This document shows, piece by piece, positions 47,159 to 59,088 of a DNA stretch of 64,000 nt; within the stretch, counting starts at the first letter, position 1; every line of letters starts with the position of its first letter. A program made the position numbers and the translations under genes. Origin of the DNA: Tetraselmis striata (taxonomy: Eukaryota > Chlorophyta > Chlorodendrophyceae > Chlorodendrales > Chlorodendraceae); NCBI GenBank assembly GCA_006384855.1, contig VCJN01001372.1:62001-126000 (forward strand), given 5' to 3'. The notes under the pieces are model-generated. The model saw only the letters and a program-made list of their open reading frames with translations. It was not told the DNA's origin and did no database searches.

Positions 47159-48375
47159 CTTGTTCACCCGGTTGCCAGATGCAGGTGAAGCGGTGTCGCT
47201 GGAAAGATCGTGTGGCCAGTTCCGTAAGTCGGCCGCGGGGTGGGCGGTTTCTAAGGCAAACCTAAACCCGTGCAGAGGCTGGTCTGCAGGCCTGCGTGCG
47301 TTGTTCACGTTCCAGGTATGCTTATGGTGGCGGATTCTGTGCTATACTACCGGCTCAGGCTTGGGAGATTCCTGGACGCACTGCGTAACACCTAACCAGC
47401 AGGCGACGCCAGGGGGCGATATGTCCGAGGGCGATAATTGTCGATGGAGGCTTGACAGAGGCATGCCGTAAGTTGAGGCATCTCATATTATTTATCATTT
47501 CGTGTGGAAGACCTCGCTACCTACGGTACTCTTCGCTTCGTCCGGCGCAGCACTACCGGTACATAGCAACTTCATGTAATCCTGACTCCTCGTCGGTCGC
47601 ATGGTCGCTTTCGGGCGGCGGCGCTGCTACCGTACTACTACTGCATCAGCATCGCCTCTGAAGCTAATGCCTAAAGTATTACGGGTGTAGCTACAATGAC
47701 GTGCTTGATGTAAACCTGACGACCAATCACCGGTCAGGATCCGCCTCGCGGAACAGCGGAACATCGTATCGCGAGTCCGTCGGCGGGTTGGCCGGGTGGG
47801 TCGCGTCAGCGCCGGCATAGTCGAGACTGGTGGTATCGGGAAAAAGGATCAGTATGAATGCAGAGCGTTTAGCGCTATTAAAAGGCAAAAAAGTAAGCAT
47901 TACATGTGCGTCGACGACTGGTATTGTTTTATTTAGAAATAGGACTACGTGTACAGGTACCGCCACGCGACAGCGCACCCTCCCCGACTCCCCCATCCTT
48001 GCCGCCCGTACTGGTAAAGTATTTCACCCGACCCTAGACCGTTTAGTAACCGTGAAGACCACGCATAACCAAAGGTATATTTCGCCGACTTCGGAGCTGT
48101 AGTAGCAGTAGTGACGGTGAAGAAATGATGTTTTTGCAAGGGGCGGCACTGTCGCGAGCATCGCCCGCGCTCCTAGGCGGCGTCACAATCCCAGATCAAT
48201 CACGAGGTGAGCGAGTTTGTGAGTCGGTGTGGGTGTCTGTCTGTCTGTCTGTCTGTATGTCGCCGAATTTCGGAATGGTTTCGCATAGATTAATAGATAG
48301 ATGAACAATGGGTCCGTAGTAGCTTCCGTGATAATTCCGCGCATGCCAAAATAGCTGTCGCGCTTACCTGTTAGT
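47159..48375. other. Intergenic region
   Basis: In-frame sequence continues upstream of the EF-hand ATG to about 47308 without another ATG and is probably 5' leader. The rest has no supported gene. A CTGT microsatellite (TGTCTGTCTGTCTGTCTGTA) lies at about 48236-48257. Confidence 0.4.
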
Positions 48376-49739
48376 ATGATCTAAACGTGTTTATGGAGTT
48401 TCCTGACGGATTAAAACTGTCCTAGCGCGACCCGTACGGTGTGTAGTGGTTTCAAGCGGTTAAGTAACTGCTACCATCGGGTTTGGGTACAGGCTGCCCC
48501 ATCGCCCGTGAGTCTTGCGCTCCCGGCCGGGGAGCTACTTAGGACGGCCACCAGTAGCTCGTCTTCCATCTTCCAGCTCGATGCCTTCGGCAGCGGCTAC
48601 TTCGCGACCGTACTTGTGCGCGCGAGGGTCATTGAGGCTGAACAAGTCCGCACCGAGGTTCATCCACCCGGTTGTGAGTCGTCGTGCCGCGCATCACCTG
48701 CGTTACAACACCAGCAGGCAGCGACAGACAACCCCTCGGTAGTGTGGTTTTCCCTACTCGTGCGCCCGAGGTCGTTTTCCGATTTTTGCCTTGGCTTTGC
48801 GGCTGGGGCGTTTTCGGGTAGCGATGCGCACGGCAAGGAATCGGAGATGGATGGGGGGTCCCCGTTGGGGGGGGGGGGGGGGGGGGTAAACCTCAACACC
48901 CGAAGTCGAGTCGCAATACAGGCCTTCGGGGCTCTCGCAGTGGAGCGCCCTCTCGCAGTAGTCAACTCTTGAGGTTTAGGTGAGGTGGACGCACTCGGCA
49001 CCATGGCCGCTGGTCCTCAGGGTTGTCAACGACGACAACTACGCCCACCGCAACAAATCGGCGCGGACGGAGGAGGACGTCTGGGTCGTTGGGGCGGGCA
49101 CTTGTTGTCCCGCAAGACACACCCTTGTTAGCAAAATCAGACTCGAATGCATGATTTAAACATGTTGCTTACTACATGTACGGGTACCAATACCGGTCGC
49201 CTGCCGCCCGGCCGCCGCCGGTTAGACCGGTCGTCGCCGTTCGTCATGTCTACTGGGCGGGCATGGCGCGAAGCGCCGAGCCCGCCGCGTGGAGCGGACC
49301 CGGACGCCGGACGCCGTCGTTCGTCCGTCGCCGGACGCCGGACGACCGTCGCCCATCCGCCTTGCCGCCCGTCCGTCGACGGGCGCCGGGTCCCGGGTCG
49401 GCGGGTCGGCGGACGCATGGATGTACAGTGTAGCTACTACTATGGTTGATCCTTATTGCGGCTCTCTGGATTCCACACTCCTACAACGGGTCTAATTCGT
49501 AATTTAACTAATTATTCAACGCCTACCGACAGCTGTTGCGACAGTTGAACCAGCTGGAGAAGCGTTGCCCTGCAACAACCGCAAGAGCAACGGAAGAGCA
49601 AGATCAAGCGACACTAGGTCGGGGTGTAGTGGCCTAGTGGGGCGCGAGGGTCGCTCGTAGGAACCTCGGCTATCCCACTACAAATAGTTAGGAGGTATGC
49701 AAGAATGCAAGATCCGCCTACTTAATAGTTCTAGCTTTT

Positions 49740-50860
49740 TATCGCTGAGATGTCGACAAGACTCCCGTCTCGCCTCATCTACCCGTTGTGGCACCCATCA
49801 CCCCTGCCCGACCATATCATGGCACCCGGCCCGAGTCGCTCGATATGGGATGAGGGGGGGCGCTCACCTCGGAATCCTATATAGCCGCGCTAGTGGCCAA
49901 GATGCGCAATGTGAAAATGGACGGACACTCCGCGATTCCTCGATTGGCGGCGCTGTTTGCTAAGCGTTGCCATCTTGACATCTTCGTGGGCATCAAGGAC
50001 GACGTACTATGTTGGCTTGCCACCTCGCTGGCCGAGAGCAATTGATAGCGCTGAACTCCGCTGGCCATGCCCGTTACGCGGCAATGTATGACAGCTTTTG
50101 GGTGTGTATTTCGTCAACGACATGTCGCCGACTCTGTGCGGCCCACATACCGTGGTAGGTAGGATGGCATGCGTTGATGCACTCCCTCTCACTTTCGTCT
50201 CGCCTGCGCCCGCTCTTGCTTCCATCACCCCTGCCCGTTGGCACCATGGCTCATCGTAGCGCGAGTCGCTCTACATACATGCGTTCCCGACCGGCCGTTA
50301 CCGGGCGCGTCGTCATCGTATACCTGATATACTAGTGTAGCGACTAAGTACTTCACCCCGTCGAATTTCGTCAAAAGTTAAAAAAAGCGGCACGGTGAAG
50401 CGCGCGCTATAGCCCACTCAGGTAAACTCTTCCGGGGTGCCGTTTTCAGATCTTTCGCTCCGTTTTCCACGGTCCTCCCACTTTCGTCGCAAGATGAACT
50501 GCACAATATAGTGTTATTACGTAGCGCAAAATGGGAGGGGGTTCCGGTGCCGATCTTGCCCGGCACAAAGTTGTTCCCATGTAATTTGACGGCGTCTAGG
50601 ACCGTGACCACGCCGGATGTTCAATTTTCGGTTTTAGTTTTGATATAGTAGTATATTGCACCAAGTACCAAACCGGCTTTGCTGCCGCGTGTACGAGGTA
50701 AATTTGATATCGGCATTTTAGGAACGCGGTGCGGGGCTGAGGGGAACGCTCATCTTGGAACCCCAGCGGAAATGGAGGCTGAGATGCGCATTGTGGTAGT
50801 GGACGGGCACACCTACCGCGATTGATTTGCTGCGCCGCCTACAAAGCGTTGCATAAGTAG
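49740..50860 (+). repeat. Diverged internal direct repeats
   Basis: A block with CCATCACCCCTGCCCG and GAGTCGCTC occurs at about 49790-49850 and 50220-50265. A second block (CGCTCA.CT.GGAA, then AGATGCGCA.TGTG, GGACGG.CAC and CTAAGCGTTGC/ACAAAGCGTTGC) occurs at about 49858-49972 and 50740-50850. They sit within the presumed DIRS-like fossil and encode nothing recognisable. Confidence 0.5.
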
Positions 50861-51114
50861 CCCACAAGCCACCGTTCACGCCTCAATAAGCCACGGGAGG
50901 CGTTTCGATCGCCGCAGATTGACATCGACCGACACTACCACCTAGGCACCAACTGCCGAGCCAAACCCCTTCGTCAGTGTACCGCAGCGCGACCAAGCAC
51001 TACTAGTATCGGTGGTATATGCCAGCCAACGGTGAGCGGCCATAATAACCTCGTACCGGTGGTACACAATGGCACTACGCCTACACGATGCGTACGCCTA
51101 CACGAACGACTGGT

Positions 51115-51960
51115 GATTGATTGACAGATGGTCATCGCGCTCGCCGCCGCCGTGATAATATATAGTGGCGCCCCGCCGTGATGCGCGGCGCGTACATGCC
51201 GCAGGTCTGCGAGTCGCTAGGGCTTGTCGTTTCGATCCCGCAACGTGCCGGGCATACGCACTACCCGCGGGTCCCTGCGTGTGCGGGAGGAAGGGAAGGG
51301 GGGGGGGGGGGTGCTCGTACCGTCACCTAGACTAGCTTACCGGCGGCGGGTCGCGCTGATGCTTGATGACGCCTCGATGAGCAACGCAATTGCATACATG
51401 CACCGGTACGCGCCGGCACAACGGGTGTTAGCCCGGACACCGCTGTCTGAGGCGTAACCTTGATCGTCCGTGAGCAGCAGCCGAGGTGATCTCGTACTTC
51501 CCGTCGCCTGACACACGATCGCGATGAATATATAGTGCATGTGCGCCCGGACGGTTAAACGCCGGCAGATGGTCCCCCTCCGAATAAAACCTCGTTGTAT
51601 GCGGCGCGTACACGTGGGCATGCACTTCAGAACATCCGAGCGAGGCGCTAGTTCTCGTTGCGCTCCGGCAATATATCGGTCATGCGCACCGGTGGAGATC
51701 GGCACTACGGTGGTCGGAAAAGTACGTCGACCTAGCTTACCGGCAGCGGAATATCACGCTGCCGACGATGCCGCAATTCGCGCAACTGCGTACACACCGG
51801 CGTACACGTAGCTGGGCCAACGGGTGTTAATACAGGCGCCGTTTTTTACGGCGTATCCTAAATCTCTTAGGAGCAGCCGCGGTGGCGATTAACTTCTTAC
51901 CGTCGCGCCATGCACGATCACGATGCGTATCTGCACGCTCACACGGACGATGGTGTCCCC
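51115..51960 (+). repeat. Tandem repeat with a period of roughly 0.36-0.42 kb
   Basis: The series CCTAGCTTACCGGC, CAACGGGTGTTA, GAGCAGCCG.GG and CTTCC/TTACCGTCGC, followed by a CACGATC.CGATG box, occurs at 51330-51535 and again at 51735-51930. The ATATATAGTG box is found at about 51160 and 51530, indicating a partial third unit on the left. Copies are diverged. Confidence 0.6.
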
Positions 51961-54021
51961 TTTCGTGTGTAGCACGAGCAGACATACAAGCAGCCGTAAC
52001 AACCGAGCCCACTATCTTCCTGTTTCGCTTTGTTCCATATAGCGCCCCCCTCTTTACTTCGTTTTCTACGCTTTCACACAGCCTCAATGCTGATTTCGAG
52101 ACTTTTGGCACGACCAAGTAAACAGTCCGCGTGACTTTTTCTTGGCAAAACATACTCATATTGAAATGTTCTAAACTGGTTTATGTGGTTTCTCTCCCTG
52201 TACGGGATACCCTTGGCGCGGCGCCCGTAGCGTGCGTATGCGCGCGCATGTTTACGGGGGGCGGTCAGAGTCACCACCACCTGCCTTCACGGCTGCCGAC
52301 CGCATTCGGCCGGTCCACTCTCCTTTGCTGTGGCACGCTCCATCGAGCGCACCACAGCAATAAAGTCACGCCATTTTTTGCCACGCAGGGTGCCAGTTTT
52401 CCGCCATCATACCATGTACGGTGAGCGTAGCATCCCCCCCCCCCCCCTTGAGTAAAACCCGTTGGGGTTTGTGTGGTTAATGGACGCGCGCCGCTTATTG
52501 CGCTTATTGCGCTGTTAATTGCGCAAAATCGGTGCCCCGTTGTTCTTAGTTCCTAAGCGCATGGAACAAACAAGTGGAGGCCCGTCATTGACCTCCGCCC
52601 CACGCTGAGCCACTATTGCGAGACGCACGATCTTTCGTTCGAGACGCTTTCGCATTTGCGTAATTTGGCGCGCCCTAGGGATTACATGTCGCATATTAAC
52701 ATGCAAGATGGGGTTTACGCGGTTGGAATCGCCCTCGAGGACATGGACTCGTTCACTATAGTCGACGACCGCAACACTTTGTACCGACTGGCCGGCCTTT
52801 CTATGGGCTGGTCTTTGTCCCCTTACTACTACTTTTATCAGTTCACCGCCGTCCTCACTAGGGCATTGCGTCGTAACCCGACTGAAGCAAACGGCACACC
52901 ATTCCTCCGACCGGCGCTGATTTAGCCTGCGCATGTTGCCTCTTACGGACGATTTCTTGTTTCTAGCTCGGATTCAGGTTGAGCCCATCTGGCAACGCGA
53001 CTACATCGAAAGCCACCTCTCGGGATTTGGCATGCTGCGCAACCCCAGCGAGGGCGCCTGGGAGCCCACTACCCAGAAGCTCGTGCACTATGCATGGGGT
53101 TGATAATTGACACGTCGGGGTTGCCTACTCTTTACGCGCCCGCTGAGAAACCCGCCGTCAATGCTCGCACTGCAAAACGCTTGATCTTGCGAGCGAAACG
53201 CGACCGTCGGTGGCTGCTTGCTCGCGAGTTGGCCGCCCTCGCGAGCAAGTGCCGGTTTCTCTACTTGGCCATCGCACATGCCCGTTTCTACCTCAATGAG
53301 CTGCATGATGTGCTCAAGATTCGCGACTCTTGGTCCGGCCGCATCAGACTCACCCGCAAGCTCAAACGTGACCTGCAATAGTGGATGGGCGTGCCCACCC
53401 AACACAACGGCCGCCCCATTGACTTCCCTGTCAAAACCGTTTACTTGCACATACGTCGAAAGTTCGTCGTACGGCTGGGGTGCCGTTCCGAACGAACACC
53501 ATGAGGCTCGGGGTTTCTGGAACGACGATGACCGCTCTGCGGACATTACCATGAATTCATAGCTAAAAGCCGTCCTTTTGGCTATTGAGTCCTTCCTCCC
53601 CATGCTCCGCAAGCGTCACATCCGCTTGCACGAGGATAACCAAGCGGTTGTCGGCGTCCTCACCAACCTCACCTCTCGCTCCCCGCGCCTCGTGGTTGAG
53701 CTACGCAAAACGTGGTACATCACGGACACGCACGCACGGTATTATTCTTTCCGTACGCTACATACGTTCCACGGCGAATATCTAGGCTGACCGCCTTAGT
53801 CGCGAGATATTGACTGCGACGACTTGCCGCTAAACCCGCGTCGATTCGCCTCGCTCGCTGCGAACTGGGGCGCCTGCACCATCGACTACCGCTTCGCGGC
53901 GTCCGAAAACGCCCTCATGCCCCGCTACAACGCCCGATGGTGTGACCCGCGGTGCGAGGCCGTCGACGGCTTGCGCCTCTCCGAGGATGCAATCATGCCG
54001 TTGCGAACGTAACTACTGTAA

Positions 54022-54044
54022 CCCCCCCCCCCCCCCCCCCCCCC
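54022..54044 (+). repeat. 23-C homopolymer at the edge of the DIRS-like fossil
   Basis: Uninterrupted C run starting about 10 bp after the last recognisable DIRS-like coding remnant. Confidence 0.9.
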
Positions 54045-54059
54045 GCCCCCCCTCCGGTG

Positions 54060-55029
54060 GAACCTCATTCGCAATTATTCTTCGGCAAATCATACGTTCC
54101 TTGTGAAATGCTATATTTTCCTTTTTAAATATGTTAAATACTGCATATGCATATGTACCAGGTATATCATGGATTAAAAAAATGATTTATATCATCGTTT
54201 ATATTGGACGGATTCAATATTTTTCCGGGTAATTACTGGCATAGAAACTGCCGGTCGGTGCTGAGATAGTTTCCTCGTTATAAAAAATAATTCGAGGTGA
54301 TAGTGTTTCTTGATACTGTACAGGTGATTGACGCGTATTCACGTATTTACCTGGCAGTCACTGATTTATATCGAAGGGACTACAGGTAGCAAGGAACGTC
54401 GTAGTCCGCCGCAAAGCATTCCGGAACAGCAAGGTTCAAGCTGTCACGGAGTTCTCCATTTCTCCAATGTCAGCAGGGCAACGACCACTCCTCTCCACAC
54501 ATGATCAAGACTGCCTCATGAAGATTGGCCCTATCAGACCGTCCTGAACATATACCGTCAATACGGCCTTAAAAAATGCGGCGTGTATACCACTCATAAT
54601 CCTGAGTATCCAGCATTTTGGGGATTAGTTCGGTATGTCTTCTTGGTTGGGTAATTACCCGTACATCCTGTGTGCCTGTTGACACGGTAGGTGTTGTGTG
54701 GGACGGCTTCTGCATATTACCGTAGCCAACCATTCCTGGTACGTCGTGCCAGGTAATCCATGCCAGATCATGCACTGCAGTAGGCATGCGGCAGCCCGAG
54801 CCGATGAAAGTGCTGGGGAAATGCGGGATGGAGAAATGTCGTTTTTAATGTATGTACAGCGCCCAGATATTATTATGAACACTCTAGAATCAAAGCACTC
54901 TCCCCAGAGAAGGCAACGGAACGCCCATTGTCATTGCTACGCCAGCGGGCGGCAGCCTCACTGGGCCAAGTGTGGCCGCTGAACAGACCAGAAGGCGCCT
55001 ATTTCCAGAAGGACACATGTCCCACAGCG
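54060..55029. other. Gene-free stretch downstream of the methyltransferase
   Basis: AT-rich at 54080-54380, then mixed composition. No open frame with a recognisable domain. It probably includes the methyltransferase gene's 3' untranslated region near 55029. Confidence 0.4.
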
Positions 55030-56735
55030 TCATACACTGCGCTCCGCTTTGCTGTCGGCAACCAGGAAGGCTCTCGCCAGCGCAGCGTCCTGCTGCCTTT
55101 CGAGCCCCGCAGCCGGGCTCCGCGCCCATGTGTAGAAGGACCCCCCTCCCGCCAGCAGGAATATACCCACCAGCATCAGCATGGCAACCCAGGACCAGTC
55201 GTCTGCGGGGTGCCGCCGCGGGCGGGGATGAGCGTTGGGGCTTCCCCTCCGGTGCATGCTGACCGCCACCTTCACCCCGGTCTCCACGCCCCCCTGCTCC
55301 ATGGCCTCCTTGCCCACATAGTCCCACACAAAGAGGTGCTGCCGCGCCTGCCCCGCAACAGTGTTCTGAATCTGCGCAGAGCCAGTGCCGGGGAACGTGT
55401 CAGCCAGTGCTCAGCGAAAGTGCCGCCTTCAATAGTCTCCCTAGCAGCCCAACTGCAGCCGGTAACCCAAATCTGATCATAATGTAGCACATGCATATGT
55501 CATATGTACTGACCCTCGCGTCTGTGCTGACACAGGGATGCCGTGCATGTAAGCTATAGCTACGGCCCGTCCGTGCCCCCCCCCTCCCCCCTTTGGGCAT
55601 GCAATACCCGTGTTTGGACCTGCAGAAAACACCCATGCAGCCATGTTTCCCAGAATCAGCTGTGGCATAGCCCCCAGCGGCTTCCGAAGCACTGTTTCCC
55701 TTGGCACCGCCACCACCGCCCTCTCTCTCTCTCTCTCTCTCTCTCTCCACTTGTGGGGTCTGCATAGCACACTGCTGCGATGAATGGCAGGGCTCATGGT
55801 CTCGCTGGGCTGCCCCCCTGCTGCAGACCCACCTTGATCAGCCTGTAGCCGTTCTTCTCCATGATGCGCAGGATGTAGGCCTTGGTGAGGAAAAGCTGGT
55901 CATGCTTTTGGTACAGCCGGGAACGCACGACGTAGGTGAGCACAAAGCGCGCCGGCGCGTACAGCCTCGACACGGAGGTGAGGAAAAACACCGGGTCGTT
56001 GATGTACTCGGCGACGCCCAGTGCCATCACGACGTCGGGCGCTGTCACCTTGGGGTAGAGCCCCCCGTTGATGTCGCAAATGTAGGTGTCCTGGGGATCG
56101 GGCGTGCGCGGCACCACGTCGGATGGCAGGTAGGTGCAGTTGGGTGGCAGCAGGTCGCGCACTTGCATCAGCGGCCCGCAGCCCAGGTCGAGCACCGTGG
56201 CACCGGGCGACACAAACTGCACCGCCAAGCGCGAGCGCTCGTCCCAGTTTGCGTTGCGATCTGTCCGCCGCTCGCCGGCCTTGTTCAGCCCAAAGGTGTC
56301 CAGTTTCCCCCAGTACTCGGCAGAAGCGCGGAAGGCGGTGCCTTGCTTGCGGACCGTGCGGCGCACGCACATGTCGGGGTACTCGTCGGCATAGTCCACC
56401 GAGTAGCGCGGCGGCGGCGGCGCTGGGATGAGTAGCTCCTCGGGGATGGCTGCCACCTCGTCCGGCGACAACACCCGGTCCCCCGCCAGAGCCAGGTCGT
56501 CTGGCAGCGCCTCGTCCGTCTCGCTGGATCCCTCCCCGCTGGAGCTCTCCTCCAGCCCCCCGCCACCCGGCAGCCTGACAATCGGCATATACCCGACACC
56601 TCGGATGACTGGCCACTGGTGCTGCTTGGCCAGCGCGCCGGGCAGCAGCGTCAGCAGCACTGAGGCCGCCAGAAGCACCCAGACATAGGGCGAAGCTGCC
56701 CCTTCCTTCATCCCCGCCCGGCGATGGGCCCCCAT
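55030..56735 (-). CDS. Membrane-anchored class I SAM-dependent methyltransferase
   Basis: Two exons: 55833-56735 and 55030-55371, joined in phase 0 (RLIK then IQNTVAG), 414 residues. The start is the first ATG (56735) ahead of a hydrophobic segment (about 18-35, VWVLLAASVLLTLLPGAL) that acts as a signal peptide or anchor. Residues about 178-290 form a Rossmann methyltransferase core: motif I VLDLGCG (181-187), an acidic/polar strand end YLPSDVV, YICDIN in place of motif III, VVMALGVAEYINDP (like motif IV/post I), and a strand RFVLTYVVR. A second helix lies at about 361-381 (WVAMLMLVGIFLLAGGGSFY), near the C-terminus. The acceptor substrate is unknown. The two membrane segments suggest a secretory-pathway location with the catalytic domain between them. 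An intron of about 460 bp contains a CT microsatellite (about 55728-55748). Confidence 0.8.
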
Positions 56736-57111
56736 GACGCCGGACCGACAGGCACTGCACAACAGCCGCGACGTTCCGCCGGGCACCCGCACCGTCGGGA
56801 CCGCACAACCCGAGCCGCGCGCAGACGGCGGACCGCGCGGGACGCTGCCTCACTGCGTAGTCCTGTTCTGTCTGATTCGGAGGAATCGCCCTTGCCCGTG
56901 AGCTGTTGGGGTGACGCGACTGGCCGGCAGCCGTCGCGTACTGGTGCGTCGTCCGGACCCTGGCCTGCGGCAGTCAACGTTGCCGCCCCTCCGCTGCGCT
57001 GCCGCCGCTCAGTATTAGTCGTGGGCAGCATCACTCTGCGTGCGGTTTAAAAGGATAATCAGCTATATAACTAACTATTCCGAAAATTTAGCGCTACATA
57101 GCGCTATGCCT
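56736..57111. other. Promoter and leader region of the methyltransferase gene
   Basis: GC-rich next to 56735 and AT-richer towards 57060-57110. No defined promoter motif. Open frames here are overlapping shadows. Confidence 0.35.
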
Positions 57112-57345
57112 ATTTCAAAGTTGAGTCTGGTTTTGCCAAAAAGGTCGCGCAGGCTGTTTTACACGGTCAAGAGCCGAAAACTGGAAGATGGCAGGCTCAG
57201 CTGTTCTGGCTGCTTTTATGTCTACTCGTGCTGCACCCAACAAGGGCGCAACAACAGTTACTAGTTCCCGTACCACTGCGCAGCACTTGTAGCTGAAAAG
57301 CGGTTAGGTCAAGGATGGAAACCCCATAAACTAGTTTAGATCATT

Positions 57346-59052
57346 TCAAAGTTGAGTCTGGTTTTGCCAGTCTTGAGCGAACGGAGAGAGCGGTGGATTG
57401 ACGGAGAAGGGGTAGCGCCAAGTCATGAAGGAGGCACTGGGAAGGCCACCGCTGCGGAGTCCTGTTGGACTTGGAAGTGGCGGAGAGGGGCGATGTGTCC
57501 AAAGAAGAACCACGCACGCGCCAGGAGAAGGAAGAACGTTGGGGTCGATGTAGTCCAGAACGACATCAGAGTTAGTGGCCCAACCGCCCTGGTAGCGGAT
57601 GTGGGACAGTGGCGCTCCAATGGCGTTTGCTGCAGAGGCTGCGCCCTTGCGTAGACTGTGTGAAGTCCAGGAAGTGCCAGCAGGGGGGGCAGCGTTGACT
57701 AGGTTGACTGCTGTAGACAACCAGTCTGACATCGTAGTAGCAGTCCAAGGTTTCGACTGCTCAGCCACATTGACAGCCCAGAAGTTGGAGGTAGCCAAGC
57801 CAACAGTAACCAGGGGGACAGACTGGACGCTGTCGATGAAGTAGCGCAAGAGACGTGCCACTCGAGGGTGCTCGGACACTGGAAGGAGAAGTACGCGCAG
57901 GTCGTCAGGTCCCCGCCGGCCGGCGCGACCCTTCTCGCGGTAGATCTGCAAGGTGATGTTGTAGGTGTCGACATGCACATCTTGCACTCGACAGGAGACG
58001 CCAGTAAGGCCCCTGGCAAAGAACAGGAAGTTGACAACCGAGGCCAAGAGGGCTCGGTAGTCGAGGTGGGACTCTGGGTAAGGAGCAGACACAATTAGCT
58101 CGGCCTTTGAGACGAAGCGGTAAGCTACATCCGCAGGCAGAGGGACACGCAAAGGGGCAGCGTCCAGTCGACGCTGACGTAACATTAACCCACGTCTTGC
58201 CGAAGTGAGGTGTAGGCTGTCCTTGGCGATCGGGACGAGGTTGTGCAGCTCGAAGAAGGTGTTGATGGCAGACAGATAGGGCTGCAGCGACTTAGCTGCG
58301 ATATGCCCTCGCTCCCCGATCCAGGCAACGTACCGAACAACAGTAGCAGTAGTCGCCTCTAGCGGGCTGATGTTCTCGGAGTCGTGGCAGAACTCAGCGA
58401 ACTGAGCCAACCTGCCGGCGTAGCTCTTGAGGGTCTGAGCGCTGAGGGAGCTGGAGAGCAGGTCGAGCGTCCGCTGGCCTAGCTCGTCTGAGCCGAACGC
58501 GTCCTGTAGTCGGGATCGCAGTGACGCAGCCCACGGAGCGATAGCTGCGGGCTCGTCGATTACGTAAGTGCGTCGTTTTACTGACAGAGTGCCACCGGGA
58601 CGGCTACTGTTCGCAAAGTACTCGGCAGCAGCGGTTAGGTTCCCGGCGGTTGGCCGGTAGTTGCTGGACGGGTTTGCAGTAGCTCCAGTACGGGTTTGCG
58701 GGGCTAGGTTCAGGTAGGAGGGCCGCCCCGCGCGCCCTTCGCGCTCATAGCGCCTGTCCCGTGCGTAACGTACACGCGCGAAACTTGGTCGTTGCGAACC
58801 GGTTGTAACTCGTAGTGTAACAACCGACGAACGCAGAGATGGGGTTGTAAGAAAGGCGGATGGTTGAGCCGCCATGTGCAGGTGTGCGGATGGTTGAGCC
58901 GCACTCGGCTGTAGCTGTAAGAAGCGCCGCACCGAGGAAGGTCTAAATGAAGTCTGTAAGGTGGGGGGGTCAGGTCCTGACACAGGGCGCTCATCCCGTC
59001 GTTGAGCTGCAAGGGTGCGCCTTGCGGCGGTCACCGAAAGGTGGCCTCGCAA
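57346..59052 (-). CDS. DIRS-type tyrosine recombinase
   Basis: A frame of up to 568 residues. The C-terminal half shows the tyrosine-recombinase signature in DIRS style: HSLRKGAASAANAIG supplies the H-x-x-R box, GGW the second basic-box position (W), and VLDYIDP the nucleophilic Tyr. An earlier Arg lies in the FFARGLTGVSCR region. The middle segment (SLSAQTLKSYAGRLAQFAEF) resembles the SAM-like DNA-binding domain that precedes the catalytic part. The N-terminal 130 residues are Arg/Pro/Ser-rich and may not all be translated. The enzyme would join circular element DNA to the host by strand exchange. The frame ends within repeat B1. Confidence 0.85.
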   Translation of the reverse strand: MRGHLSVTAARRTLAAQRRDERPVSGPDPPTLQTSFRPSSVRRFLQLQPSAAQPSAHLHMAAQPSAFLTTPSLRSSVVTLRVTTGSQRPSFARVRYARDRRYEREGRAGRPSYLNLAPQTRTGATANPSSNYRPTAGNLTAAAEYFANSSRPGGTLSVKRRTYVIDEPAAIAPWAASLRSRLQDAFGSDELGQRTLDLLSSSLSAQTLKSYAGRLAQFAEFCHDSENISPLEATTATVVRYVAWIGERGHIAAKSLQPYLSAINTFFELHNLVPIAKDSLHLTSARRGLMLRQRRLDAAPLRVPLPADVAYRFVSKAELIVSAPYPESHLDYRALLASVVNFLFFARGLTGVSCRVQDVHVDTYNITLQIYREKGRAGRRGPDDLRVLLLPVSEHPRVARLLRYFIDSVQSVPLVTVGLATSNFWAVNVAEQSKPWTATTMSDWLSTAVNLVNAAPPAGTSWTSHSLRKGAASAANAIGAPLSHIRYQGGWATNSDVVLDYIDPNVLPSPGACVVLLWTHRPSPPLPSPTGLRSGGLPSASFMTWRYPFSVNPPLSPFAQDWQNQTQL

Positions 59053-59088
59053 GGCTCCTGCAGCTCCGACGAACGGCGCCCCACACCG

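Larger units (their letters stand above)
48376..54012 (+). mobile_element. Large DIRS-like retroelement fossil
   Basis: Its left end reads ATGATCTAAACGTGTTTATG, the inverted form of the TTTAGATCAT terminus shared with the elements at 57.1-60.3 kb and 7.06 kb. The first 0.75 kb (48376-49125) matches the reverse complement of about 62340-63117. From about 52540 come plus-strand DIRS-type reverse transcriptase sequence (LSMGWSLSPYYYFYQF), a connection and RNase H region (ARFYLNELHDVL; LHEDNQAVVG) and the family's C-terminal DRFA-like motif (DYRFAASENALMPRYNARW). No recombinase frame and no right-hand terminal repeat were recognised. The copy is broken, with several breaks and much unrelated or decayed DNA at 49.1-52.5 kb. 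It looks old. Whether left end and RT belong to a single insertion is inferred from orientation. Confidence 0.65.

Noticed and set aside
49160-49430. A coding exon in the very GC-rich block (repeated CGGACGCCGG words)
   Set aside because: All frames are open only because of composition; the products are Arg/Pro/Gly-rich with no motif, and the words repeat like a minisatellite.
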